Origin: DAOSWM01 sp035380045
GTDB lineage: Bacteria > Bacteroidota > Bacteroidia > Bacteroidales > Tenuifilaceae
Reading direction: 5' to 3'
Assembly: GCA_035380045.1 (NCBI GenBank)
Contig: DAOSWM010000020.1
Location: 1-51,602, forward strand
DNA: 51,602 nt
Position 1 is the stretch's first letter, and each line of letters starts with the position of its first letter. Of the stretch, positions 1 to 8,119 are shown piece after piece. Below the pieces are notes generated by a model, which was given only the letters and a program-made list of their open reading frames with translations, did not search any database and was not told where the DNA came from. The position numbers and the translations under genes are program-made.

Positions 1-1
1 C

Positions 2-1396
2 CGTTACAATGTGTTTTTAGGAAACTTAAGTGGGTATAGTAATATTTCTGGATACTCAAATGTTTTTCTTGGAAATGAGTCGGGGTACAATAACACCTAT
101 GGTTACTACAATGTTTTTATTGGTTATAAAAGTGGGTGGACAAACACAACTGCTGACTACAATACATTTTTAGGTTACGAGGCCGGTTATACTAATAATG
201 CTGGTTATAACGTTTTTCTGGGCTATCAGGCTGGTAAAGCAAATTCAAGTGGAGCTAGTAATGTTTTTGTAGGCAATAAGGCAGGAACAGCCAATATTTC
301 AGGTGCAAATAATGTTTTTATTGGTTTCGAAGCTGGTAGAGATAATGATGATGGAAACTATAATTTATTTATGGGTTATCGTGCCGGATATAATAATGAA
401 GGCGGAAACAATAATACTTTCATTGGTTACCAAGCGGGCTACAATAATATTGATGGTGTAAATAATATTTTCATGGGTTATATGGCTGGTTATTCAAATG
501 TTGCTGGCGATTCAAACCTTTTTCTTGGATACAAAGCAGGCTATACTAATGAATCAGGTAATTCCAACACTTTTCTTGGTTATGCAAGCGGTGAAATGGC
601 AATTGGAGGAATGAATACTTTTGTTGGTTCTTATGCAGGTAACTTATGTACAGGAGGGACTGGAAACGTGCTAATTGGTGCCAATGCTGGTGCTAAAATT
701 ACCAGCGGTTCTCGAAATACAATTATTGGCTGGAGAGCTGCCAAGGACCAAACAACAGGTAGCGGAAACGTTTATATTGGGTACGATGTTGGCTACGGCT
801 TAAACGAAAGCAATACTTTAAGAATCCACAACAACTCGAACTATCCACCTATAATTTATGGAGAGTTTAGAACAACTCCTTATCCTCGGTATTTAAAGTT
901 TAATGCATCTACATCTGTTAATTATAATCCTGGTTCTGTTTATGACGTTTATGGTCTTTGGGTTGATGGTGGTTTCAGTTCTTCTTTCTCAATGTATGTG
1001 AGGAAAGGAGCAACAACAAATGGTTCTTGGGCCAGTGATTCGGATGTTCGGTATAAAAAAGACGTTAAAACCTTGGAGGGAGTTACTGAAATGATTAAAA
1101 TGATTAGAGGAGTAAGATTCATGTTCAGAACAGATGAGTTTGTAAAACAAGGTTTCTCCGAAAGAGAACAAATAGGCGTTATAGCTCAGGAATTAGAGGC
1201 AGTATTCCCTGAGTTAGTATTTACTGACCATGAGGGTTACAAGTCTGTTGCATACGGAAAACTGTCTGCAGTACTCTTGCAAGCCATTAAAGAGCAACAA
1301 GCTGAAATTGATGAGCTAAAGCAGGCAAAAGCCGAAAACGAGGAGCTGAAAGCCCGCCTCGAACGGCTTGAAAAGTTAATTTTAGAAAAAGAGTAA
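2..1396 (+). CDS. Tandem-repeat fibre/adhesin-like protein with C-terminal S74 intramolecular chaperone (5' partial)
   Basis: The reading frame is open to the left edge, so the N-terminus is missing; 461 residues are visible counting from the GTG at 11. The first ~267 residues are about 16 tandem units of ~17 residues with the pattern N-x-F-[LIV]-G-Y-x-[AS]-G-Y-x-N-x-x-G, resembling YadA-head-like beta-roll repeats. Near residue 344 is SDVRYKKDV, the start of a Peptidase_S74 (endosialidase-type) chaperone domain. Ser344 and Lys349 have the i+5 spacing of the known Ser-Lys self-cleavage dyad. The domain continues through IGVIAQELEAVFPELV and ends in a coiled coil (residues ~420-461). In this family the domain trimerises the fibre and then cleaves itself off. 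Phage tail spikes carry the domain, but no other phage gene is nearby, so a trimeric surface protein is my preferred reading. A strong terminator follows. Confidence 0.85.
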   Translation, partial: RYNVFLGNLSGYSNISGYSNVFLGNESGYNNTYGYYNVFIGYKSGWTNTTADYNTFLGYEAGYTNNAGYNVFLGYQAGKANSSGASNVFVGNKAGTANISGANNVFIGFEAGRDNDDGNYNLFMGYRAGYNNEGGNNNTFIGYQAGYNNIDGVNNIFMGYMAGYSNVAGDSNLFLGYKAGYTNESGNSNTFLGYASGEMAIGGMNTFVGSYAGNLCTGGTGNVLIGANAGAKITSGSRNTIIGWRAAKDQTTGSGNVYIGYDVGYGLNESNTLRIHNNSNYPPIIYGEFRTTPYPRYLKFNASTSVNYNPGSVYDVYGLWVDGGFSSSFSMYVRKGATTNGSWASDSDVRYKKDVKTLEGVTEMIKMIRGVRFMFRTDEFVKQGFSEREQIGVIAQELEAVFPELVFTDHEGYKSVAYGKLSAVLLQAIKEQQAEIDELKQAKAENEELKARLERLEKLILEKE

Positions 1397-1422
1397 GCGA
1401 AATTCTATTCCATTTGTTTAAG

Positions 1423-1452
1423 GGCTGAGATTTTTTTCTCAGCCTTTTTTTT
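1423..1452 (+). terminator. Rho-independent terminator after the S74 protein
   Basis: Perfect 7-bp stem GGCTGAG (1423-1429) / CTCAGCC (1438-1444) followed directly by eight T. It lies 27 bp past the stop of the S74 gene and separates it from priA. Confidence 0.9.
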
Positions 1453-1489
1453 ACGTTCGTTGGATTCCGCATACCCTACGCAAAAATGT

Positions 1490-1497
1490 TACCTTTG
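1490..1497 (+). promoter_or_regulatory. Candidate -7 element of priA
   Basis: TACCTTTG matches the Bacteroidota -7 consensus TAnnTTTG and lies 25 bp upstream of the chosen ATG at 1523. I see no -33 TTTG box at the usual spacing. Confidence 0.45.
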
Positions 1498-1522
1498 CTT
1501 TTGCAAATTTGCCCAACTGAAA

Positions 1523-4006
1523 ATGCAAAAAAAAATATTTGTTGATATAATTCTACCTTTGGCTCTGCCAAAACTTTACACTTACTCGGTACCCAGCGAG
1601 CTGGTTAACGAGGTTAAGGTTGGCGTTAGGGTTACCGTTCAGTTTGGTAAAAAGAAACTCTACTCGGCCATAGTTCACCGTATTCACTCAAATCCACCCG
1701 AAGCCTATCAAACCAAAGATATTCTGCAGGTTATCGATGCTGAACCTCTGGTTTCTGGAATTCAGCTAAAATTCTGGGAGTGGATGGCTAGCTACTACAT
1801 GTGCCCACTGGGCGATGTAATGAAAGCTGCTCTGCCTTCTGGGCTGAAAATGGAGAGCGAAACCATACTCTCAGTAAATAGCGAGGTTGAGTACGAAAAA
1901 ATTTACTCCGACAATGAGGCTGAAGTGCTGGCTTTGTTCGATGATGTGCATAACCTAACTGTACAACAACTTGCTGCTAAAGCAAATGTTCGCAATCCTT
2001 TGGGCGTGGTAAAATCGTTACTCGAGAAGGGGGCGCTTACCGTGCATGAATCAATGGAGCCAGCATTCAAGCCCAAACTCGAAACATACGTTCGGTTACA
2101 TTCCCGCTTAAAAACCGACTCCGATGTGAACCAGCTGTTTGCCGATCTCGAACGAGCACCGGCGCAACAGAAACTGCTAATGGCATTCCTTTCATTTACA
2201 GCAGCCAGCAATAGCATCTTCACGGGCTGGGTTCCAAAAAAAGAGCTAATGGAAAAAGCTCAGGTTTCTGCTACATCGTTTAGTTCACTTGTTGAGAAGA
2301 ATGTTTTTGAGGTTGAAATACGCGAGGTTTCGCGAATAAATGAGGATGATGACAACAGCAGCGCAACGGTTGTGCTTTCTGAGGTTCAGCAGAAAGCATA
2401 TGCGTCCACTCTTTCTCACTTTAGTGAAAAGAATGTGGTTCTGCTTCATGGTGTTACATCGAGCGGGAAAACCGAAATATACATCCAGCTTATCACCGAA
2501 ATGCTAGCTCAGGGCAAACAGGTTCTTTACCTTCTCCCCGAAATTGCGCTTACTGCGCAAATTATTAACCGGCTTAAGCGTTTCTTCGGAAATCGGGTTG
2601 GCGTTTACCATAGCAAGTTTAGCGATAACCAGCGGGTTGAGGTGTACCAGAGTTTGCTCGCCGATGGCAACGATTCCACCAAGCCCGCATACGATATTGT
2701 GCTGGGTGTTCGCTCGTCAGTATTTCTGCCCTTCAGGCGGCTTGGGCTTGTAATTGTCGATGAGGAACACGAGAACACTTATAAGCAGTTCAACCCTGCT
2801 CCGCGTTACCATGCCCGCGATGCGGCCATTGTGTTGGCATCCTTTTTTAATGCAAAAGTGCTTCTGGGAACGGCAACTCCCTCGGTTGAATCGTACTACA
2901 ATGCTCAGGTTGATAAGTACGGCTTGGTTCAATTGAATCAACGCTATAAGGATGTTAGCCTTCCTGAAGTTGTTGTGGTTGATACGCTTATGGCGAGAAA
3001 GCGGAAGCAAATGAAGTCGCTGTTTTCACCCCAGCTCATCGATTCCATAGGAGAAACGCTGGCTAAGGGTGAGCAGGTTATTCTGTTTCAGAACCGACGC
3101 GGATACTCGCCGTTTGTTGAGTGCGAGGAGTGCGCTTGGGTTCCTCAATGCGAGCACTGCGCTGTTAGCCTAACGCTTCATAAGAACAGCAACCAGTTGG
3201 TTTGTCACTACTGCGGCTACTCTATTCCAACGCTGAATACCTGTTTGGCCTGCGGAAGTACAAGAATTTCAACCAAGGGCTTTGGTACCGAGAAGGTGGA
3301 GGATGAGCTGTCAATATTTTTCCCAAACGCCGTAATTGAGCGCATGGACATGGATACAACCCGGTCGCGCAAATCGTACGAGCGAATTCTTTCCGATTTT
3401 GAATCGGGGAGAATCGATATTCTGGTTGGAACACAAATGGTTACAAAGGGTTTGGATTTCGACAGGGTTAGCCTTGTGGGCATTCTCAATGCCGATAACC
3501 TTCTAAACTTCCCCGATTTCAGAGCCTACGAACGAAGCTTTCAGCTCATGTCGCAGGTAAGCGGTCGTGCTGGTAGGCGCGATAGGCAAGGGATGGTGAT
3601 TATTCAAACTTCGAAACCCGATCATCCGGTTATTCAGCAGGTTGTAAAGAACGATTTCCTCTCGCTTTTTCGTGAGCAGCTTGTTGAACGGAACCAGTAC
3701 CGATATCCTCCTTACTACAGACTGGTAAGAATTTCAATAAAGCATCGAAACGAGAATACGGCCGGGGTAGCAGCAAAGCAGCTGGCCGATAATCTCAGGG
3801 TTTTCTTCAAAGGCCGTGTGTTAGGGCCCGAGCCACCACAAATATTCAGAGTGCAAAACCTGTTCATCGAGGATATTCTGCTGAAGCTTGAGCGAAACCT
3901 CGCTTTGCCCAAGGCAAAGGATGTAATTGTACAGGAAATAAACCGAATTAAGGAGTATAAACCCTACGGCTCGCTGTTCGTTTCGGTTGATGTTGACCCT
4001 TACTAG
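1523..4006 (+). CDS. priA: Primosomal protein N' (replication restart helicase PriA)
   Basis: PriA is a 3'-5' superfamily 2 helicase that recognises stalled forks and reloads the replisome. From the ATG at 1523 the protein is 827 residues and begins MQKKIFVDIILPLALPKLYTYSVP, the usual PriA 3'-DNA-binding domain. An in-frame TTG 63 bp upstream lies before the candidate -7 element, so I reject it as the start. Visible motifs are Walker A GVTSSGKTE, DEEH (VIVDEEHENTYKQ), and an eight-cysteine zinc-binding insertion (CEEC, CEHC, CHYC, CLAC). These are followed by the C-terminal helicase motifs GTQMVTKGLDFDRV and QVSGRAGR. Length and domain order are normal. The 3' end overlaps the convergent lipid-kinase gene by a few bases. 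Confidence 0.96.
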   Translation: MQKKIFVDIILPLALPKLYTYSVPSELVNEVKVGVRVTVQFGKKKLYSAIVHRIHSNPPEAYQTKDILQVIDAEPLVSGIQLKFWEWMASYYMCPLGDVMKAALPSGLKMESETILSVNSEVEYEKIYSDNEAEVLALFDDVHNLTVQQLAAKANVRNPLGVVKSLLEKGALTVHESMEPAFKPKLETYVRLHSRLKTDSDVNQLFADLERAPAQQKLLMAFLSFTAASNSIFTGWVPKKELMEKAQVSATSFSSLVEKNVFEVEIREVSRINEDDDNSSATVVLSEVQQKAYASTLSHFSEKNVVLLHGVTSSGKTEIYIQLITEMLAQGKQVLYLLPEIALTAQIINRLKRFFGNRVGVYHSKFSDNQRVEVYQSLLADGNDSTKPAYDIVLGVRSSVFLPFRRLGLVIVDEEHENTYKQFNPAPRYHARDAAIVLASFFNAKVLLGTATPSVESYYNAQVDKYGLVQLNQRYKDVSLPEVVVVDTLMARKRKQMKSLFSPQLIDSIGETLAKGEQVILFQNRRGYSPFVECEECAWVPQCEHCAVSLTLHKNSNQLVCHYCGYSIPTLNTCLACGSTRISTKGFGTEKVEDELSIFFPNAVIERMDMDTTRSRKSYERILSDFESGRIDILVGTQMVTKGLDFDRVSLVGILNADNLLNFPDFRAYERSFQLMSQVSGRAGRRDRQGMVIIQTSKPDHPVIQQVVKNDFLSLFREQLVERNQYRYPPYYRLVRISIKHRNENTAGVAAKQLADNLRVFFKGRVLGPEPPQIFRVQNLFIEDILLKLERNLALPKAKDVIVQEINRIKEYKPYGSLFVSVDVDPY

Positions 4007-4959
4007 CTCTCAAACATATTCTCAAAGTCGGCTCCAACCACTACATTTATACACTTTGGAATAATTGAGAATGTGAAAGGCGAACTCCCCAGCGATTCAC
4101 CATCGGCCTCAAGGTTCACCGGAGGCCTCGATGAAACCGTGATTTCTTTCCCCTGAAATCCGCTTATGTGTGGGTGGTTAAGTATCGATCCGTTGTAAAG
4201 CCTCCCCAGGTTGCGGAGCACACCGCTTCGGGAAATGTTAGTAATTACTGTAATGTCAAATAGCCCGTCATCGGGCTTTGCGTTTGGAGTTGGCATCATC
4301 CCTCCACCGTTGTATTTTCCAATTCCAAGGGTTGCGCTGAAAATGGTTCCACCAATAGTTTGCCCATCAATCGATAAGCTAATTAGTGAGGACTGGTAGC
4401 TCACAAGAGTTTTTAGCAGGCTGAGAATGTATAGTAATTTTCCTCTCCTTCCATTCTCCTTCAGCTTATTCGTATTTTGCGCTACGGCAGCATCGAAACC
4501 TAGGCCTGCAGCATTGGCAAAGTAGCGGGTTTGCTGAACCTTCGACTCAAAGAACCGAACTACCCCTACATCCTGAAGGAAGCTTTTGGCTTCTTTAATG
4601 GCTTCAACTTTTTCGGTGTATCCTTTTGCCGATGAGTATGTTCGCTGCCAGTCGTTGCCTGTGCCAACACCAATTACGCCAATGAGAATGTTGCTTGGTG
4701 AAACGCTTTTTTGGATGAACAACCCATTCACAACTTCGTTCAGGGTTCCATCGCCACCAATTACCAGTAACTTTCTGAAAGAGTTGTTTATAGCCCAAAC
4801 TGAAAGCTCTACAGCATGAAACTTCCTTTCTGTAAACCTGAACTCGAAGTCAACCCCCTTCTCTTCGAGTAAAAGCCTTATTTTTGGCCAATCGCTCTCG
4901 CCTTTCCCGCTTCCGGCCTTTGGGTTAACTATTGCAAACCATTTATTGTTTGGGCTCAA
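4003..4959 (-). CDS. Diacylglycerol/YegS-family lipid kinase
   Basis: The 318-residue protein fits the DAGK_cat/YegS/LCB5 family, cytoplasmic or peripheral-membrane enzymes that phosphorylate diacylglycerol or related lipids with ATP. It starts NKWFAIVNPKAGSGKGES, containing the conserved N-P-x-[AS]-G phosphate-binding strand. The nucleotide-binding GGDGTLNEVVNGL lies near residues 68-80, followed by GVGTGNDWQRTY. Near the C-terminus LEADGES is the conserved substrate/metal region of the YegS beta-sandwich domain. Related proteins in Bacteroidota are usually called diacylglycerol kinase, but the true lipid substrate cannot be read from sequence. It is transcribed alone and converges on priA with a short overlap. 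Confidence 0.88.
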   Translation of the reverse strand: MSPNNKWFAIVNPKAGSGKGESDWPKIRLLLEEKGVDFEFRFTERKFHAVELSVWAINNSFRKLLVIGGDGTLNEVVNGLFIQKSVSPSNILIGVIGVGTGNDWQRTYSSAKGYTEKVEAIKEAKSFLQDVGVVRFFESKVQQTRYFANAAGLGFDAAVAQNTNKLKENGRRGKLLYILSLLKTLVSYQSSLISLSIDGQTIGGTIFSATLGIGKYNGGGMMPTPNAKPDDGLFDITVITNISRSGVLRNLGRLYNGSILNHPHISGFQGKEITVSSRPPVNLEADGESLGSSPFTFSIIPKCINVVVGADFENMFES

Positions 4960-4985
4960 TTTCTCAAAAATATTTAATCCATTTG

Positions 4986-4993
4986 CAAATATA
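4986..4993 (-). promoter_or_regulatory. Candidate -7 element of the lipid kinase gene
   Basis: The plus strand reads CAAATATA, so the minus strand reads TATATTTG, a match to TAnnTTTG, 27 bp upstream of the start codon. No clear -33 box. Confidence 0.4.
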
Positions 4994-5123
4994 CAACATT
5001 CGTTTAACCATTGTTTAGCTTTATGATAATATGCGAATGATGCGAAAGTATATCGCGCAAACTAGTAGCTATGTAATCAATAATTCGTTCAATTTATTTA
5101 TGGAGAAAAAATCAGCGCAAATC

Positions 5124-5153
5124 CCTGCCTGAGCTGCCGCTTCGGCAGACAGG
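5124..5153. repeat. REP-like GC-rich hairpin
   Basis: Inner stem CTGCCG (5134-5139), loop CTT, CGGCAG (5143-5148), flanked by CCTGCCTG on the left and ACAGG on the right. Variants of the same words occur at 38230-38258 (CCTGCCTGAACGGCAG) and 38339-38353, suggesting a shared dispersed element. Confidence 0.5.
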
Positions 5154-5360
5154 AGTTAATCCCGTGTCAATTGTGCTGGGCTTGTCGAAGCATCTGCGTT
5201 CCATAATCTCAATCAATCATCTATATTTTAATCGTAACTATGGAAAAGAATAGCTATTTTTGCAGGGAGAACCACCGAGTTGTTAATAACCTGTTAGTAA
5301 AAACAGCCCGATTGTTTATATGTGCAATTGTAATCGTTTCAGCGTTTTTTAGCGAACAGG

Positions 5361-5368
5361 TATCTTTG
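5361..5368 (+). promoter_or_regulatory. Candidate -7 element of the parAB operon
   Basis: TATCTTTG matches TAnnTTTG and lies 40 bp upstream of the parA ATG. No unambiguous -33 box is visible. Confidence 0.45.
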
Positions 5369-5408
5369 TAACTTTTGAGAAAATACAATTGTTTTAAATG
5401 ATTATAGT

Positions 5409-6206
5409 ATGGGAAAAGTAATAGCACTTGCAAACCAAAAGGGTGGAGTTGGGAAAACAACAACAGCCATTAACCTTGCTGCCAGTCTGGCTGTTCTTGA
5501 GCAGAAGGTTCTGCTTATCGATGCTGACCCGCAGGCCAATGCAACATCAGGAACAGGATTTGATTTACGAAACATTAAAACCAGCATTTACGAGTGTTTA
5601 ATTGATAGCGTTAATCCCTCTGATATCATTCTAAAGAGTGAAATCGAAGGCCTGGATTTAATCCCCTCCCATATCGATTTGGTTGGTGCTGAAATTGAGA
5701 TGCTCAACCTTCCGAACCGTGAGAAGATGCTGAAGAACGTTGTTGAAAAAGTGAAGGATAGCTACGATTTCATTCTAATCGACTGTTCACCCTCGCTGGG
5801 TTTAATTACGGTTAACGCGCTTACTGCCGCTGATGCGGTTATGATTCCTGTACAGTGCGAATACTTCGCTCTCGAAGGGCTTGGAAAGCTGCTAAATACA
5901 ATAAAAATTATTCAGGCTCGCCTTAATCCCGAACTTCAAATTGAAGGTTTCCTCCTCACCATGTACGATGCCCGCCTAAGGCTTTCGAACCAAGTGGTTG
6001 AAGAGGTGAAGAAGCATTTCCAGCAGATGGTTTTTAACACAATAATTCAACGAAACATCAAGCTTGGCGAAGCTCCAAGTTATGGCAAACCAGTTATCCT
6101 GTACGATGCTGCTTCAACCGGATCGGCAAACTACCTTAACCTGGCCCGTGAGCTTCTCCAGAAGAACGGTAAAACACAAATGGCTGAAGCCGAAAAATCG
6201 ATTTAA
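5409..6206 (+). CDS. parA: Chromosome-partitioning ATPase ParA (Soj)
   Basis: ParA/Soj is a deviant-Walker ATPase that binds DNA as an ATP dimer and, with ParB-parS, segregates replication origins. The 265-residue protein opens MGKVIALANQKGGVGKTTTAINLAASLA, with the deviant Walker A KGGVGKTT at residues ~10-17. The switch I/Walker A' region is LLIDADPQANAT and Walker B is FILIDCSPSLGLITVNAL. The length is typical of chromosomal rather than plasmid ParA, which often has an extra N-terminal DNA-binding domain. The parB start follows 30 bp downstream, and the wall genes continue in the same direction, so an operon of four or more genes is likely. Confidence 0.96.
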   Translation: MGKVIALANQKGGVGKTTTAINLAASLAVLEQKVLLIDADPQANATSGTGFDLRNIKTSIYECLIDSVNPSDIILKSEIEGLDLIPSHIDLVGAEIEMLNLPNREKMLKNVVEKVKDSYDFILIDCSPSLGLITVNALTAADAVMIPVQCEYFALEGLGKLLNTIKIIQARLNPELQIEGFLLTMYDARLRLSNQVVEEVKKHFQQMVFNTIIQRNIKLGEAPSYGKPVILYDAASTGSANYLNLARELLQKNGKTQMAEAEKSI

Positions 6207-6236
6207 ATACTTGATGTGTAATATTATAAAAGAAAA

Positions 6237-7151
6237 ATGGTAAAAAAGATGGCATTGGGGCGGGGACTGGGAGCACTTATTGAGGATGCTGACTCACCAC
6301 AATTTAAGGAGGATAAGGCTGCCGGAAAAGAAGCCACCAACGAGTTGGTTAGCGAAATCGACATTAACAAAATTGAGGCAAACCCATATCAACCTCGCTC
6401 AACTTTCGATGAGGAGGCACTTGCAGAACTTTCTGAATCCATAAGCAAGCTGGGAATTATTCAGCCACTTACAATTAGGCTTGTCAATGGTTCGTACCAG
6501 CTTATCTCGGGCGAACGTAGGCTTCGCGCAGCGAAAATGGCTGGACTAAAAACTGTTCCCGCATACGTTCGAACAGCCAACGACCAGGGCATGCTCGAAA
6601 TGGCTCTGGTTGAAAATATTCAGCGCGAAAACCTCGATGCCATTGAGGTTGCCATTAGCTTTCAGCGACTGGTCGATGAGTGTAATCTCACACACGAAAC
6701 CCTCTCGGAACGTGTTGGGAAAAAGCGTACAACAATTACCAACTACATTCGCCTGCTAAAACTTCCCGCTGAAATTCAGCTTGGAATTAAGGAGAAAAAA
6801 ATAACCATGGGGCATGCCAGAACATTGGTCTCGTTCGATGATTCCATTACTCAGGTTAAACTCTTCCGAAAAATTATTGACAACGACCTTTCGGTTCGTA
6901 GAACCGAGGAGCTTGCCCGTAAGTACTCTCAGAAACCCGAGGAGAAAGTTGATGACCTTCAGGAGCCCGAGCAAGAGCAAACGTCTGAAAATGTTGTTGT
7001 TGATGAGTTTAAGCAGAGGTTGAGCCGAATTTTCGGCTGGGGTGCTGAAGTGAAACCAGGTAACAAGGGGAATGGGAAAATTATTATTTCCTACCGTTCA
7101 TCTGGGGAACTCGACGAGATTATGGAAAAATTTAATCGTTTGGAGGAGTAA
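6237..7151 (+). CDS. parB: Chromosome-partitioning protein ParB (Spo0J)
   Basis: ParB is a CTP-dependent DNA clamp that loads at parS and spreads along DNA, partnering ParA. The 304-residue protein begins MVKKMALGRGLGALI, the conserved N-terminal ParA-activating peptide; a second in-frame ATG at 6249 (MALGRGLGALI) is an equally plausible start. The ParB/Srx nuclease-fold domain runs from about residue 40 and contains ANPYQPR and the nucleotide-binding GERRLRAA (~92-99). VENIQREN follows. A helix-turn-helix sits near residues 150-178 (LSERVGKKRTTITNYIRLL) and a dimerisation domain at the C-terminus. I saw no obvious parS palindrome in the window. Confidence 0.95.
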   Translation: MVKKMALGRGLGALIEDADSPQFKEDKAAGKEATNELVSEIDINKIEANPYQPRSTFDEEALAELSESISKLGIIQPLTIRLVNGSYQLISGERRLRAAKMAGLKTVPAYVRTANDQGMLEMALVENIQRENLDAIEVAISFQRLVDECNLTHETLSERVGKKRTTITNYIRLLKLPAEIQLGIKEKKITMGHARTLVSFDDSITQVKLFRKIIDNDLSVRRTEELARKYSQKPEEKVDDLQEPEQEQTSENVVVDEFKQRLSRIFGWGAEVKPGNKGNGKIIISYRSSGELDEIMEKFNRLEE

Positions 7152-7199
7152 CATTTCATTGCTTTTATCGTTATTACTCCCAGTTAACAAGTTAATCTC

Positions 7200-8111
7200 G
7201 TGTTTAAAGCCTTGGCTCAAAACAAAAAATCATTTCAATTCAGTTCAAAAATAGCGCATTCAGTCCTGTTTGCGCTGATTTTCTTTTTGCTGATGCCGGC
7301 TCAGGCTCAGAATCGTTTCTTCAAACTCGATTCAATTAAGGATAAGCACGTTTGGTACGCGGCGCAGCTACTTCCCGGTTCGGGACAGGTAATAAACAAG
7401 CAGTACTGGAAAATACCGGTTTTCTGGGCCGGAATGGGAACCTTTGCTTATCTTGGATACAATGCCAATAGCGAGTATAAACGCCTCCAGAGTGGTTTCG
7501 ATCCGGTTTACTATGGCCCCGAAGAAATTGCCATAAAAACGGAGCGTTGGGAACTACAGCGTATGGAGCGGAATTTATACTACACTGGAGCCGCATTCTG
7601 CTACATGGCAAGCGTAGCCGATGCTTTGCTAGTATACACCAGGGGGCGGCAATCGCCAACAACCGCCACGGTATTTTCTACATTCGTTCCGGGTTTAGGA
7701 CAAATATACAACCAGAAATACTGGAAGGTTCCCATTATTTATGGGGGCTTTGCTTCGTTATACTTTGTATTTGATTTTAACAATAGAAATTACCAACGTC
7801 TCAGAACTGCATATAATTATCGAATTGATAATGATGAAACTACAGTTGACACTGATTTAGTAAACCTGAGCGATGAAGCCATAGCTTACTACATGGATAG
7901 CTACCGAAGAAGTCGCGACTTAACAGTAATTGGAATGTTTGTTCTGTATGCAGCCAACATTATCGATGCAAATGTTGATGCAAACTTGTACGATTGGGAT
8001 ATTAGCGATAATTTAGCACTCAGATTTGAACCAACACTTAACGGTGGTGTTCTGGCAAGGGGCTACAGCTCTGCCCCAACGGTAGGTTTTAAGTGTAAAC
8101 TCAATTTTTAG
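7200..8111 (+). CDS. DUF5683 domain membrane protein
   Basis: This 303-residue protein has a hydrophobic N-terminal signal (SVLFALIFFLLMPAQAQ, probable cleavage after AQA). Two similar copies of a motif follow, AAQLLPGSGQVINKQYWKIPVFWAGM and FSTFVPGLGQIYNQKYWKVPIIYGGF, each preceding a hydrophobic segment. This paired LxPGxGQxxNxxYWKxPxxxxG signature is the hallmark of DUF5683, a Bacteroidota family of unknown function commonly found directly after parB. Its placement between ParB and an MltD-like enzyme suggests a cell-envelope role coupled to the cell cycle, which is inference only. The start is a GTG and is uncertain; no ATG lies upstream in a better position. Confidence 0.85.
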   Translation: MFKALAQNKKSFQFSSKIAHSVLFALIFFLLMPAQAQNRFFKLDSIKDKHVWYAAQLLPGSGQVINKQYWKIPVFWAGMGTFAYLGYNANSEYKRLQSGFDPVYYGPEEIAIKTERWELQRMERNLYYTGAAFCYMASVADALLVYTRGRQSPTTATVFSTFVPGLGQIYNQKYWKVPIIYGGFASLYFVFDFNNRNYQRLRTAYNYRIDNDETTVDTDLVNLSDEAIAYYMDSYRRSRDLTVIGMFVLYAANIIDANVDANLYDWDISDNLALRFEPTLNGGVLARGYSSAPTVGFKCKLNF

Positions 8112-8119
8112 TTATTACC

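Larger units (their letters stand above)
4960..5408. other. 449-bp intergenic region between the lipid kinase and parA
   Basis: No gene is visible. It holds divergent promoter signals (-7 motifs at 4986 and 5361) and a GC-rich hairpin, CTGCCG / CGGCAG at 5134-5148, inside a longer imperfect palindrome (5124-5153). That palindrome resembles the inserts found in the repeats near 38.2-38.4 kb. A segment at 5179-5195 (GGCTTGTCGAAGC) resembles a dispersed repeat core. I looked for DnaA boxes and a parS-like palindrome and saw neither. Confidence 0.6.

Noticed and set aside
1..1396. Prophage remnant at the left end based on the S74 domain
   Set aside because: No other phage gene follows; priA and a terminator come next. 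Upstream sequence would be needed to reopen this.
1460..1522. Upstream extension of priA from a TTG at 1460
   Set aside because: It precedes the candidate -7 element and the extra residues (rich in Cys and Tyr) match nothing expected at the PriA N-terminus.
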